From: Candidatus Cloacimonetes bacterium 4572_55
Lineage (GTDB): Bacteria > 4572-55
Assembly (NCBI GenBank): GCA_002084765.1
Contig: NBMB01000003.1
Location: 124,001-188,000 of the forward strand
Direction of reading: 5' to 3'
DNA: 64,000 bases
Part shown: positions 16,550 to 25,159 of the stretch, one piece after another
How positions within the stretch are numbered: the stretch's first letter is position 1
How the letters are laid out: each line of letters begins with the position of its first letter
Translations under genes and position numbers: made by a program
The notes under the pieces: model-generated
Database searches by the model: none
The model's input: the letters and a program-made list of their open reading frames with translations, nothing else
What the model was told of the DNA's origin: nothing

Positions 16550-19500
16550 ATGCGCGCGGCGACTTTTTCAGGTCGCTGGTATTATAACGCCAGCGTTTAT
16601 ATGCAATGTGATAGATTGGATGGTTCTCGTTTTAACTCTGTTGATTGTTGGTATGAATACCCTTATCATTTCCAACCGAGTTGGGGAAGCTCTGATTTTT
16701 TCTCTCAAATTAATTTACCGGGAAATCAACTGATTTTTGCCAGTCTGCACGCCACACATCATGTCATGGAGATGGCGGATGGGACGCACATCGGAGCTTT
16801 CGATCCCAATTTTACAAATCTCTCTGATAAACTTATCGCCACAGGCGGTTGCCACGCGGGCTTGGCTCCGCCGGATCGCGCCAATTGGGCACTGTTTTTT
16901 GCTCAATCCAGCGCGCCTGCCTATCCAGTCCCTATAACCGAACTCAACGACGGGTCGCGGGAAATCCACGTCAACTTGACTGTGGTCCAGATCACGCAGC
17001 CGGATCATGGCGTTGCTGAGATTGCGGACCATGGGCGTATATCCTACACTGCCGACGCAAATTTTGTGGGCTCGGACGCGTTTTCCTACACTGTGAGCGA
17101 TTCCCGAGGCGGCGAGGCACTTGGAGAGGTGATTCTGGAGACATGGGAGTCCGATGCGATCCTGGATGTGGCTCTGGTAATCGACGCGTCGGGCAGTATG
17201 AACGCTGACCATAAAATGGATCGGGCAAAACGCGCGGCTTGCCAATTCGTCACCCTATTGGATATTGGCTTTCGCGCGTCGGTTGTCAGTTTTAACGCGG
17301 AAAGCGCGGTGCATTATCCCCTGAACGAGATTCAGAGCTATGATCAGATCGGAGAAATTCGAGCTTCTATCGACGCGATCCAGACCCAGTCCGGCACCTG
17401 TATTGGCGGCGGTATGGAGACCGGTTTGGCGCAATTGGCATCCGGCTCTTCCGATCATCGACAGATCATGATCTTGCTGAGCGACGGTCAGGAATCTTTT
17501 TGCTCAGACACCGATCAACTCTCTGCCGAAGAGATGCTCGCACTTGTTCCGGATCACGTGGATATTTTTACGATCGGGTTTGGTCAGGACGCGGACCACG
17601 ATCTGTTGACCGCGATTGCAGATTCGACCCAGGGCGACTATCTGTACGCGGACGATTCAAACGATTCTGACCCGAGTCATCTGCATTCGCTTTTCCGTTC
17701 CATCCTGATTCAGACCACAGATCAGGGCATGCTGGCTCTCTATTCGGATGAGATATCAGAGTCCTCTCGGGAGACCCAGAGCCGAGAGGTGTATGTGGAC
17801 GACGCGATGCTCGAGTTGACGGTCAGCCTGACATGGGAAAATTCGGAGAGCGACTTAGACCTCTCGCTCATAACGCCGGACGGAGAGGTGATCGACTCGG
17901 ACACAGCACCCTCCTATCCTGAGATTACGCATATCATTTTTGACGATATTGAGCGGTATCACATCGTGACTCCGAACCCCGGCGCATGGACGGCACTGGT
18001 ATCCGGCGAATCTGTGGTCGGAACTGAGCACTACCAAGTCGCTCTGTATGGTCAGACCTGGATCACGCTGGACTTTGACGCAGACCTTGTCGGAAATCGA
18101 CATCTGATCCTATTGTCCGCGGACGCTGGGCCCGCGTCTGGCGTCATAGAGGTCGAGATCGAAACGCCGACGCATCAGGTTAGAAGCGTTGCGCTTTATG
18201 ACGACGGCTATCACGGAGATGGAGCCCCTGGAGACGGACGCTTTGGTGCTATTTTCCCATCCGCGGGCCCTGTGGGCTTGTATGATCTTCAAGCCGCGTT
18301 GACTGGAGTGACCGCGTCCGGCTCTCCATTTATACGCCTGAGCCGCGCCGGAATCGACGTAGTCCATGAGGACGATACTGGACCGGAACCCACTGCGCGG
18401 AGCCTCTCGATTCCGGGAAACCGATACATTTATCGGAACTTCAATCTATCGCCGAACGACCCGCGACCCGGCGATCTCTTTTCATCCATAGAGGATCTGG
18501 AGATTGTGGCGACCAACTGGGGCGGAGTTTACATCCCCGAGGTGATGGATAATATCGGCTGGACTCTCCCCGGCGAGGTGTATCAAATGTTTGTCGGCAG
18601 TAACGAGATTCAGGAGCTGACAATCGAAGGATACGCGATGGATGAATCCTTGCCGCTGGTTCTGCAACCGGATCGCTATAATTGGTTTGGTCATACCGAA
18701 AATGAACCGATCCCCATTGAGCAATTTTTCAGCGGTCATCTGGAGGACGTCTTGATTGTGATAGATCACGAGAATGGGGAGTTCTATATTCCGGGTCTGG
18801 TAAACGACATTGTCGCGCTAACGCCGCATGTTGGCTATTCGGTCTATCTATCTTCAAGCGACCCGATTGTCATTGATTACGAGATCGGGGGAACCCGAGG
18901 AACCCCGTCTAACGACATGACGCGGATCGAGCCGGTTCCGACCGAATATTTTGTCGTTACCCGAACCGGCGTCTCCTATCCGGTAGTCGTAACGAATATC
19001 ACGTTTGAGGGCGAGCCGATTCCATCCGGAAGCGAGGTCGCTATTTATGACGGCTCCCAGTGCGTGGGCGCGACAAAAATTATCGACGATCGCCCAGTCA
19101 CAATTGCCGCGTGGCTCTCCAGCGAAGATCATGATCTGCCCGGATTCACTCGGGGTGCTGAGATGCGATTCAAAGTGTGGGTGCATGGACAAGAGACCGA
19201 TCTCGAAGCTATTTATGAAGTGGGCGGCTCCGAATTCGGTCAGGGACTCTATTCCCAAGTGGCGTTAAGCGGAAAGGGTCTCCCCTCCACATTCGCGCTG
19301 TTACAGAACCGCCCCAACCCATTTAATCCTACGACTACCATCGAATACGCGCTGCCGAGCGACTATCATGTGCGATTAAATGTCTATAACATAAGCGGTC
19401 AGCTCGTGCGATCTCTGGTAAACGAGCCTCAGGACGCGGGTACCTATCAGGCAGTCTGGAACGGTCGCAACGATAACGGAGAGAGGGTCGCTTCAGGTAT

Positions 19501-19567
19501 CTATTTCTACCGAATCGAGATGGGAAGCGATTTTAACGATATGAAACGGATGGTTTTGCTGAAGTAA
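16550..19567 (+). CDS. Large VWA-domain protein with gingipain-like remnant and C-terminal sorting domain
   Basis: 1005 codons from the first in-frame ATG, which lacks a signal peptide because the 5' end is disrupted. Residues about 60-125 (SLHATHHVMEMADG ... LIATGGCHAGLAPPD) resemble the His and Cys region of C25/caspase-like peptidases, but the preceding part of such a domain is missing. About 145-200 is a cadherin-like/Ig module. About 205-390 is a von Willebrand A domain with a full MIDAS (DASGS at 212-216, TCIGGGMETGL, LLSDGQES). A beta-rich region ending in a choice-of-anchor-type segment follows. The tail is FlgD-like (NRPNPFNPTTTIEYALP ... SGIYFYRIEMG ... MKRMVLLK). I infer a once-secreted surface adhesin or protease that may no longer be exported unless the frame is restored. 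Confidence 0.8.
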   Translation: MRAATFSGRWYYNASVYMQCDRLDGSRFNSVDCWYEYPYHFQPSWGSSDFFSQINLPGNQLIFASLHATHHVMEMADGTHIGAFDPNFTNLSDKLIATGGCHAGLAPPDRANWALFFAQSSAPAYPVPITELNDGSREIHVNLTVVQITQPDHGVAEIADHGRISYTADANFVGSDAFSYTVSDSRGGEALGEVILETWESDAILDVALVIDASGSMNADHKMDRAKRAACQFVTLLDIGFRASVVSFNAESAVHYPLNEIQSYDQIGEIRASIDAIQTQSGTCIGGGMETGLAQLASGSSDHRQIMILLSDGQESFCSDTDQLSAEEMLALVPDHVDIFTIGFGQDADHDLLTAIADSTQGDYLYADDSNDSDPSHLHSLFRSILIQTTDQGMLALYSDEISESSRETQSREVYVDDAMLELTVSLTWENSESDLDLSLITPDGEVIDSDTAPSYPEITHIIFDDIERYHIVTPNPGAWTALVSGESVVGTEHYQVALYGQTWITLDFDADLVGNRHLILLSADAGPASGVIEVEIETPTHQVRSVALYDDGYHGDGAPGDGRFGAIFPSAGPVGLYDLQAALTGVTASGSPFIRLSRAGIDVVHEDDTGPEPTARSLSIPGNRYIYRNFNLSPNDPRPGDLFSSIEDLEIVATNWGGVYIPEVMDNIGWTLPGEVYQMFVGSNEIQELTIEGYAMDESLPLVLQPDRYNWFGHTENEPIPIEQFFSGHLEDVLIVIDHENGEFYIPGLVNDIVALTPHVGYSVYLSSSDPIVIDYEIGGTRGTPSNDMTRIEPVPTEYFVVTRTGVSYPVVVTNITFEGEPIPSGSEVAIYDGSQCVGATKIIDDRPVTIAAWLSSEDHDLPGFTRGAEMRFKVWVHGQETDLEAIYEVGGSEFGQGLYSQVALSGKGLPSTFALLQNRPNPFNPTTTIEYALPSDYHVRLNVYNISGQLVRSLVNEPQDAGTYQAVWNGRNDNGERVASGIYFYRIEMGSDFNDMKRMVLLK

Positions 19568-19589
19568 TTCTTCATGAATATACTACTAC

Positions 19590-19617
19590 CACAGAGACAC
19601 GGAGAACACAGAGAAGA
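19590..19617. repeat. Dispersed CACAGAGACACGGAGAACAC-type repeat
   Basis: A short tract of the CCACAGAGACACGGAGAACA kind directly follows the VWA gene. It is a repeat word seen between genes of many unrelated bacterial genomes. No coding content. Confidence 0.4.
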
Positions 19618-19629
19618 TACGTTTTCCTG

Positions 19630-19728
19630 AAGAAAATTTGGCAAAAAAGATATAATTCTTTAATTATCAATTCTTAATCTGCGATAATCTGCGTAATCTG
19701 CGGATCGATTTTCGTGATGACGAACTTG
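19630..19728 (+). repeat. Dispersed ~95-bp repeat, plus orientation
   Basis: About 95 bp starting AATTTGGCAAAAAAGATATA, containing AATCTGCGTAATCTGCGGAT and ending CGTGATGACGAA. An almost identical copy lies inverted at 34072-34170. Shorter copies lie at 58074-58125 and 60449-60510. Here it abuts the first gene of the CHAT operon and reads into it. Confidence 0.75.
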
Positions 19729-20033
19729 AAAAATATGACTTTTCTGAGGCTATAGACGATATCGTTGACTGCATAGAGACAAACCAGGGGAGAGAGCTTG
19801 AGCGCGCTATCGATAATTTTATTGATAGCTTTAGCCTCATGGTCTTTTTCAGCGCGGAGGAGCAAAGCAGACTCCTTCTCTGTAAGGACTCTCATAGGAG
19901 ACCTAAGATTGACACGCTAAGTAAAGAAAAGATTCGATTGATAAAGAATAGATTAATCGACGCGAACCTGGAGGAAAAAGAGCGCATCATTGAGATGGGC
20001 AATAAAATTCAAAGCCGGATCAAAAAAAGATGA
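19656..20033 (+). pseudogene. First gene of the CHAT operon, 5' end replaced by a repeat
   Basis: The frame is open from 19656 to the stop at 20031-20033, but the first ~24 codons are dispersed-repeat sequence and no ATG, GTG or TTG start occurs in frame until 19839. Past the repeat it reads DELEKYDFSEAIDDIVDCIE ... RAIDNFIDSFSLMVFF ... EKIRLIKNRLIDANLEEKE ... KKR, an acidic helical protein of about 100 residues. From the ATG at 19839 only 64 residues would be made. Its TGA overlaps the ATG of the next gene by 4 bp, so it was part of the operon and translationally coupled. I do not recognise a family. Either the gene is truncated or an unusual start codon (ATA or ATC) is used. Confidence 0.55.
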
Positions 20034-21295
20034 CTAAAGCGAGTAGCTATCATTATTTTTTTTCCAGATTGGCATGGAACCGCACCCATAAACAAATTTT
20101 GGGTATTGCTGAAAGTTTGGCAAAACCGCTGATTAATGACTTCCAACTCGTCCAAAATTGGATGCCTTCTGACAAGCCCAAAAACTTGCCCGACATCACA
20201 TTTATTCGCGATGTAGGCAATGAAAAAAGGGGGACTTATCTTGTCCAGTTCTATTTTAACGACATTCTTTGCAGCCTGTTCGCCCGAGAAAAAATCGATC
20301 ATAGAGAGACTGCGATTCAATTTTGGCAGCGGACAGCGGATCTGAAATTTGTTCACAGTGCCGAGCATAACTATTTCGGATCCGCTCGCGTCTGTCACGG
20401 AAGGATGGAGAATCATGTCGATCATGCGCGAGAAATCGGGGAAAAATGCTTAAAAGTTGAACAAAAAAATATTCTATCGTGCCAATTTGAATGGAAATCG
20501 TCGCTATATCATCTGTCCCCCAAAGGCGATTACGTGCTCCTGACTCCGAACAAAGAAGAATGGGATAAAGAAGAGACGTTTCTTACCATCGATTTTCCCA
20601 TGCTGGAGGTAATTCGCCAAAAAATTATCTATGAAGAGGGCGAATCTGAAAAGTTAGCGAGCCGAAATTATGAGATTGAGGCAGAAATCACACGTCTTCA
20701 ACGTCAGATCCGGGACAACTTAGATGGCGAGAATGAGAATTTTCATGATCTGCGCAAACTCATTGATCAAATGGACGATCTCCATGCGGATTTGTATGAA
20801 TCCCTGGTCAAGCTAAAAGGAATCGTCTATACGTTGGATATAAACAAAGAAAACTTTGATACCTATTTGAAAACATTAAACTTAGAAAACGATTCTCTAT
20901 TTAGCGAAGCAATCTGTTTAACCGCATTTTCTATCAAACAAATTAAAACGTATACGAAATATACCGAGTTGTTAATACCGGGGATGGATAAACGCCAAGA
21001 GACGTTGCGCCTGAAAATTGAGCTGCTACATCAGAAGGCGCAAGAGGAAAATAACCAAATTGAAAGGGAAAATAATCGGATAGAGTCTGTCCGAAATCTT
21101 TTGATCGGGGCACTTGGCGCGGGAATCGGCGTAGGGGAAATACTGCCGGACTCTTATAGTATCCCTGAGAAAATTTTTTGGATATTGCTAACCAGCGCGA
21201 CGTCCGCGATTTTGCTTTGGGTCATCAACCATATTCTAAAACTACAGAGACGGATGCATTCCGTCGAAACTGGAGGGGAAAATTCACATGAATAA
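20030..21295 (+). CDS. Coiled-coil protein with C-terminal membrane hairpin, CHAT-operon component
   Basis: 421 residues. No family is recognised with certainty. The N-terminal ~190 residues form a mixed alpha/beta region (NRTHKQILGIAESL ... FHLNV-like beta strands absent ... CQFEWKSSLYHLSPKGDYVLL). Residues about 205-350 are long charged helices with coiled-coil character (EIEAEITRLQRQIRDNL, LRLKIELLHQKAQEENN). The end carries two hydrophobic helices, about 356-373 (LIGALGAGIGVG) and 383-402 (WILLTSATSAILLWVI), in a tight hairpin, followed by a short basic tail. There is no signal peptide, so most of it should face the cytoplasm. It overlaps the next gene by 8 bp. In this setting it could be the membrane effector or receptor controlled by the CHAT protease (inference). 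Confidence 0.75.
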   Translation: MTKASSYHYFFSRLAWNRTHKQILGIAESLAKPLINDFQLVQNWMPSDKPKNLPDITFIRDVGNEKRGTYLVQFYFNDILCSLFAREKIDHRETAIQFWQRTADLKFVHSAEHNYFGSARVCHGRMENHVDHAREIGEKCLKVEQKNILSCQFEWKSSLYHLSPKGDYVLLTPNKEEWDKEETFLTIDFPMLEVIRQKIIYEEGESEKLASRNYEIEAEITRLQRQIRDNLDGENENFHDLRKLIDQMDDLHADLYESLVKLKGIVYTLDINKENFDTYLKTLNLENDSLFSEAICLTAFSIKQIKTYTKYTELLIPGMDKRQETLRLKIELLHQKAQEENNQIERENNRIESVRNLLIGALGAGIGVGEILPDSYSIPEKIFWILLTSATSAILLWVINHILKLQRRMHSVETGGENSHE

Positions 21296-21722
21296 TTGGG
21301 TTAAAGAACCTGAACCTATTTTAAATAACGACATTGGAGAGGATATCGTAGCTGTCGAGATCGAACCGGACAATGCCTCCTCAGGAAGCACGCGCATGTT
21401 TGGTATGGATCAAGATATTATACAGCGCTGTTTCAAATTCTCGTTGGGTATGATCGAGATTGAACAGGAGGCGACCTGCTTGAGCGGTCGTATTCAATTT
21501 GACGACAGACGCTCCAAAAGTCATATATCTGTTTTTGCCAGGGACGAGGAGTCAGGCGGCAAACCAACACCAGCGCGCACGGGTCGAGTCGGTTTTTTTA
21601 AATTTCGGGGATTAGAGTCGGGGCGTTATTCGATCTATTTTTCGATACATAATTCCCAAAAAATCCGCATCCCTACTATCGAATTGCAAGAGGAGGATGG
21701 AGATGACGGCTTTTTCTTCTAA
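21288..21722 (+). CDS. Small beta-sandwich (CarboxypepD-reg/Big-like) protein, CHAT-operon component
   Basis: 144 residues with no signal peptide or membrane segment. The N-terminal half is acidic and probably loosely structured. The C-terminal part, about 82-135, has a compact beta pattern: LSGRIQFDDRRSKSHISVF ... GFFKFRGLESGRYSIYF. The phrase F-x-F-x-G-L-x-x-G-x-Y matches carboxypeptidase-regulatory-like or PEGA-like sandwich domains. It ends in an acidic EEDGDDGFFF tail. The gene overlaps the CHAT gene by 26 bp, an unusually long coupling that implies stoichiometric production. Likely an adaptor or regulator in the complex (inference). Confidence 0.65.
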   Translation: MNNWVKEPEPILNNDIGEDIVAVEIEPDNASSGSTRMFGMDQDIIQRCFKFSLGMIEIEQEATCLSGRIQFDDRRSKSHISVFARDEESGGKPTPARTGRVGFFKFRGLESGRYSIYFSIHNSQKIRIPTIELQEEDGDDGFFF

Positions 21723-24700
21723 AAAGTTGACACATATCGCAAAGGAACTTCTAAGCGCGGATCACACGAATTTGGATTCGATCTGCCACCAATTGCATCA
21801 GGCTACAGATTATGACGATGCGGTCAACCGTCTGAAAGCTGAGACGGAAAAGATGTTGGATGGCAATTTGGACGATCTGCTCAAATTTGTAGAGATATTT
21901 GATCGAATTAAAGATATGAGCAAAGATGAGCGGCATAGCGCAATGGGCTTGCGGGTAAAAGGAAATGTCTACTATCGGAAGGGCAAGATGGAGGAAGCGA
22001 TATGTTGTTTTGATCGAGCCTCTTTTATTTACAAAGAGTCTAAAGATGAGAAGGAAAGCACTCAGAGTCTTGTGGGTAAAATTATGGCTCTAATGGCTCT
22101 ATGTAGAGATGAAGAAGCCATCCAGTTGGCAGAAAATCTTGCCGATAAATTTGATTCTTGGGAAATGTGGGATTGGCGGGCAAAAGTTTATATGGCACGA
22201 TCAGAAATCTATCGTAGGAAAGGTGATTTATCCCATAGTCTGGAGATGTTAAATAAGGCTATGGAAGGATTAGATCCAGAGCATGATCGAGTTCAATGGA
22301 CTGCTATTCAGTATAACAATATGCTTTTAAATATGGAATTGTGTCAATTTGCTCAAGCAAAAGAGCGGATCAATGAATTGGAGCCGATATTCACATCAGA
22401 TGCATGTTGGGAGCCATTAATTGATTTGAAACTCAATCTGGCAAAAATCAGTTTCTTGGGCGAAGGCAATTTTTTTGACGCGCTCGCTATGCTTAAAGAG
22501 GCAGAGGAACTGAGTAAACCCCTTGACCGATTTGATATTGACGTTGAAATTGCAGATCAGCAATGTAATATTTTTATATGTATGCGCCGTTTTTCCGAAG
22601 CCATAACTAAATGCAAAGAGATGATTCTTTTATTACATGAGAAAAAAGTCTTTCCAGGCAGCATTCCCCGATTTTACCAATATCTCGGCATTGCTCACTA
22701 TCGATTAGGAAAGCTCAGAAAAGCCGAAAAAATATTTGATGAGTCCCGACGTTTATTTAAGGAGCAATCTGATACAGATTCGCTGTCGTATTTGGATTTT
22801 CATTTTGGCTTACTATATCGTGATTCTGCTCAAAAGCAGCTTGACGAATCGTATGCGCATCTGCGCCAAGCCGCAAATTATTTCGAGGAACGAAATCTCA
22901 CCGATATGCTGGCGCATACCCAGTTGGAACTTGCCAGGACCGAGATGCGCCGTTCCCATCCGGATGAGGCTCAAGAATTGCTAAATCACGCGCGAAGAAA
23001 TGGCGAGTCGATTCCCCAACTGTTGGCGGATATCCACTGCGAACTGGGCAAGATCGAGGAAAAAGCAGGGAGTTCGGAGTCGGCTCTGAATTACTATAAG
23101 AAATCAATTGAGCAGATCAATCGAATCGCCTTCTCTTTAAGCCGCTACGATAGTTATTACATTTCCTATTTTTCTGCCGAGATTGAAGCCTATCAGCGAG
23201 CAGTGGCAATCTATCTGGAGATGGGTCAGACAGAAGAGGCGTTCAGATTGGTGGAGGAGACAAAGTCTCGCAGCTTAATAAATCTGATAAAACAGAGTCT
23301 GAAAACGCCGGATTCGCCGCTGACGCAGGAATATGATCAATTACGCATAAAGTTTCATGAGTTGGATGTGCGAGGTGGCTCTTATGAGACGAGAAAAGTG
23401 AGTCCAAATCAGGGGGAGGAGATCGCTTATGAGGTGGAAAGGAATAAAAAACGGATTGAAACCCGTATGGAGGAAATTCTGGTTCAGATTCCACTTCAAG
23501 GCTCCATGCTTGTGAGAGATTGGGTCCATTTCCAAAAAATCAATCCAATTGATCTAAACCAGCTAAAAGCATATCTATCGGAAAATCAAGCCATACTGGA
23601 ATATTATCTCATCGATGGGAAAATTTGTGTATTCGTGATTGCCAAGGATTCCCCACTTGAACGGATCATGCTCAGTGTCTCTATAGAAAGTATCGAGGAT
23701 CATATTGATGAACTTATGGGACAGTTCAAAGACTTTCGTCGCTCCAATATCCAATTGAAAATAGAAGATGTTCAAATATCTTTGCAGGGTCTTTATGACG
23801 ATTTGTTCAAGGAAATTCGGGAAAAATCGGCTATTTTTCAACAGGAAAAGAAACTGAATCAAATCATCGTTGTTCCGCATGGGGAATTGCATTACCTGCC
23901 GTTTCAGGCATTATATGACGGAAAAAAATATCTGATCGAGAACTATGCAGTATCTTATGCGCCCAGTGCGCAAATCTGGAGTATGTGTCGTCAGAAGAGA
24001 CCGCTTAAATTGGAAAGACCCCTGTTTATGGCATATACACCAGAAAATTTTAAATTAACTGAGTCCTCTTTTGAGAAACTGCAAAAGGAAGAAGTTCCAT
24101 CTGATATTTTAGACAATCTGAATCACCTGAAGGATAAAAAGTTTTCAAACAAAAAGAAGTTTATAGAAGAAATCGAAAAAGCGATTGGAAAAAGCCAAAT
24201 TGATGCCTACGAATCGCTGATTTTGAAACATAGCGCGGAAAAAGGGAATATTCCGCAGGTTTTGCAAGAGATAGAGAGTCTATCTGGAAAATTCTCTAAA
24301 AGCAGATATCCGAAGCGGGTCTGTTTTTCCCAAAATCAGGCAACGGTTCAAAATCTGAAAGAATTCGCGCTCAAATCCGATTTTATTCATCTGGCAATGC
24401 ACGGAATTTTTCAAAGAAAGCATCCCTTATTGTCAAGTCTGGTGTTTGCGAACAATGAGCCATTTACTGTCCACGACGTCATGCAGATGGAAAACACGGC
24501 GAGTCTCATCACGTTGAGCGCATGCGAGACCGGCAAGAATCAAATCACCGCGGCAGATGAGTTGCTCGGCATGATCCGTGGATTTTTTGCTGTGGGAGCC
24601 GCCTCTCTCGTGGTCAGCCTGTGGGAGGCGCATGACGCAAGCGCATGCCATCTGATGGAAAAGTTTTATGATGGGATTCAAAAAGGTCTCTCATTGAGCG

Positions 24701-24816
24701 AATCTCTACAGAAAGCACAGATTTATTTATTGAAAAAACCAGAATTTTGTCATCCGTTTTATTGGAGTCCTTTTATTTTGTCTGGTCGCGAGACTTGGGG
24801 CAAGGGAGACGCGTAG
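21697..24816 (+). CDS. TPR-CHAT protease (caspase-like)
   Basis: 1039 residues. Residues about 60-480 form an array of tetratricopeptide repeats (GNVYYRKGKMEEAICCFDRA, ALNYYKKSIEQI and others), a helical connector follows to about 600, and a CHAT domain ends the protein. CHAT is the clan CD cysteine peptidase fold related to caspases and separase. The catalytic pair is intact: His902 in HLAMHG and Cys943 in LSACETG. LHYLPFQALYDG and LVVSLWEAHDASACHLMEKFY are the other standard CHAT blocks. TPR-CHAT proteins are known as proteolytic partners in Craspase and in gasdermin-linked systems (family knowledge). Here no Cas or gasdermin gene is present. The partners are the overlapping upstream genes. 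A strong terminator follows, so the operon ends here. Confidence 0.93.
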   Translation: MEMTAFSSKKLTHIAKELLSADHTNLDSICHQLHQATDYDDAVNRLKAETEKMLDGNLDDLLKFVEIFDRIKDMSKDERHSAMGLRVKGNVYYRKGKMEEAICCFDRASFIYKESKDEKESTQSLVGKIMALMALCRDEEAIQLAENLADKFDSWEMWDWRAKVYMARSEIYRRKGDLSHSLEMLNKAMEGLDPEHDRVQWTAIQYNNMLLNMELCQFAQAKERINELEPIFTSDACWEPLIDLKLNLAKISFLGEGNFFDALAMLKEAEELSKPLDRFDIDVEIADQQCNIFICMRRFSEAITKCKEMILLLHEKKVFPGSIPRFYQYLGIAHYRLGKLRKAEKIFDESRRLFKEQSDTDSLSYLDFHFGLLYRDSAQKQLDESYAHLRQAANYFEERNLTDMLAHTQLELARTEMRRSHPDEAQELLNHARRNGESIPQLLADIHCELGKIEEKAGSSESALNYYKKSIEQINRIAFSLSRYDSYYISYFSAEIEAYQRAVAIYLEMGQTEEAFRLVEETKSRSLINLIKQSLKTPDSPLTQEYDQLRIKFHELDVRGGSYETRKVSPNQGEEIAYEVERNKKRIETRMEEILVQIPLQGSMLVRDWVHFQKINPIDLNQLKAYLSENQAILEYYLIDGKICVFVIAKDSPLERIMLSVSIESIEDHIDELMGQFKDFRRSNIQLKIEDVQISLQGLYDDLFKEIREKSAIFQQEKKLNQIIVVPHGELHYLPFQALYDGKKYLIENYAVSYAPSAQIWSMCRQKRPLKLERPLFMAYTPENFKLTESSFEKLQKEEVPSDILDNLNHLKDKKFSNKKKFIEEIEKAIGKSQIDAYESLILKHSAEKGNIPQVLQEIESLSGKFSKSRYPKRVCFSQNQATVQNLKEFALKSDFIHLAMHGIFQRKHPLLSSLVFANNEPFTVHDVMQMENTASLITLSACETGKNQITAADELLGMIRGFFAVGAASLVVSLWEAHDASACHLMEKFYDGIQKGLSLSESLQKAQIYLLKKPEFCHPFYWSPFILSGRETWGKGDA

Positions 24817-24871
24817 CCACACACGCTATTTAAATGCTGTATTTCTTCTGCACTATAACTTATACCGCCTG

Positions 24872-24910
24872 GCGCGGAGAAAGTCTGAACGACTTTTTCC
24901 GCGCTTTTTT
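24872..24910 (+). terminator. Intrinsic terminator of the CHAT operon
   Basis: GCGCGGAGAAAGTC and GACTTTTTCCGCGC pair along 14 bp (one G-U) around a 5-nt loop, followed by six T. It lies about 55 bp after the CHAT stop codon. Confidence 0.9.
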
Positions 24911-25047
24911 AATCGGTATTATAGTCACGGAAGTATGGCGGACATAAGGGTCTGATAATTTGGTATAATGGATTCGACTTGACAACAAACAGGCGATCTG
25001 TTATTTTCAAGCCTATAATCGACGCGTTTTTCTGAGGAGATCAAATC

Positions 25048-25089
25048 ATGCAAAAAAGTAACGAAGTCGTGGGCGATTATGAACTATAA
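25048..25089 (+). other. Possible 13-codon leader ORF upstream of rseP
   Basis: The 343-bp gap 24817-25159 holds the CHAT terminator and little else. MQKSNEVVGDYEL is preceded by a good ribosome site (gaggag, 8-bp spacing). A second 20-codon frame (25104-25166) overlaps the rseP start. Either could be a leader peptide or chance, and no function can be assigned. Confidence 0.25.
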
Positions 25090-25159
25090 TGAGATCGTAA
25101 AAAATGAAAAGCGACGAGACAGAGAAATTTATTGAATCAGCCATCTCGGAGGGACCTGA

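Noticed and set aside
20030-21295. Bacterial gasdermin
   Set aside because: Length, predicted coiled coil and C-terminal membrane hairpin do not fit the gasdermin fold.
21697-24816. TPR-CHAT as part of a type III-E (Craspase) CRISPR system
   Set aside because: No gRAMP/Cas7-11 gene or CRISPR array lies nearby; the partners are unrelated small genes.
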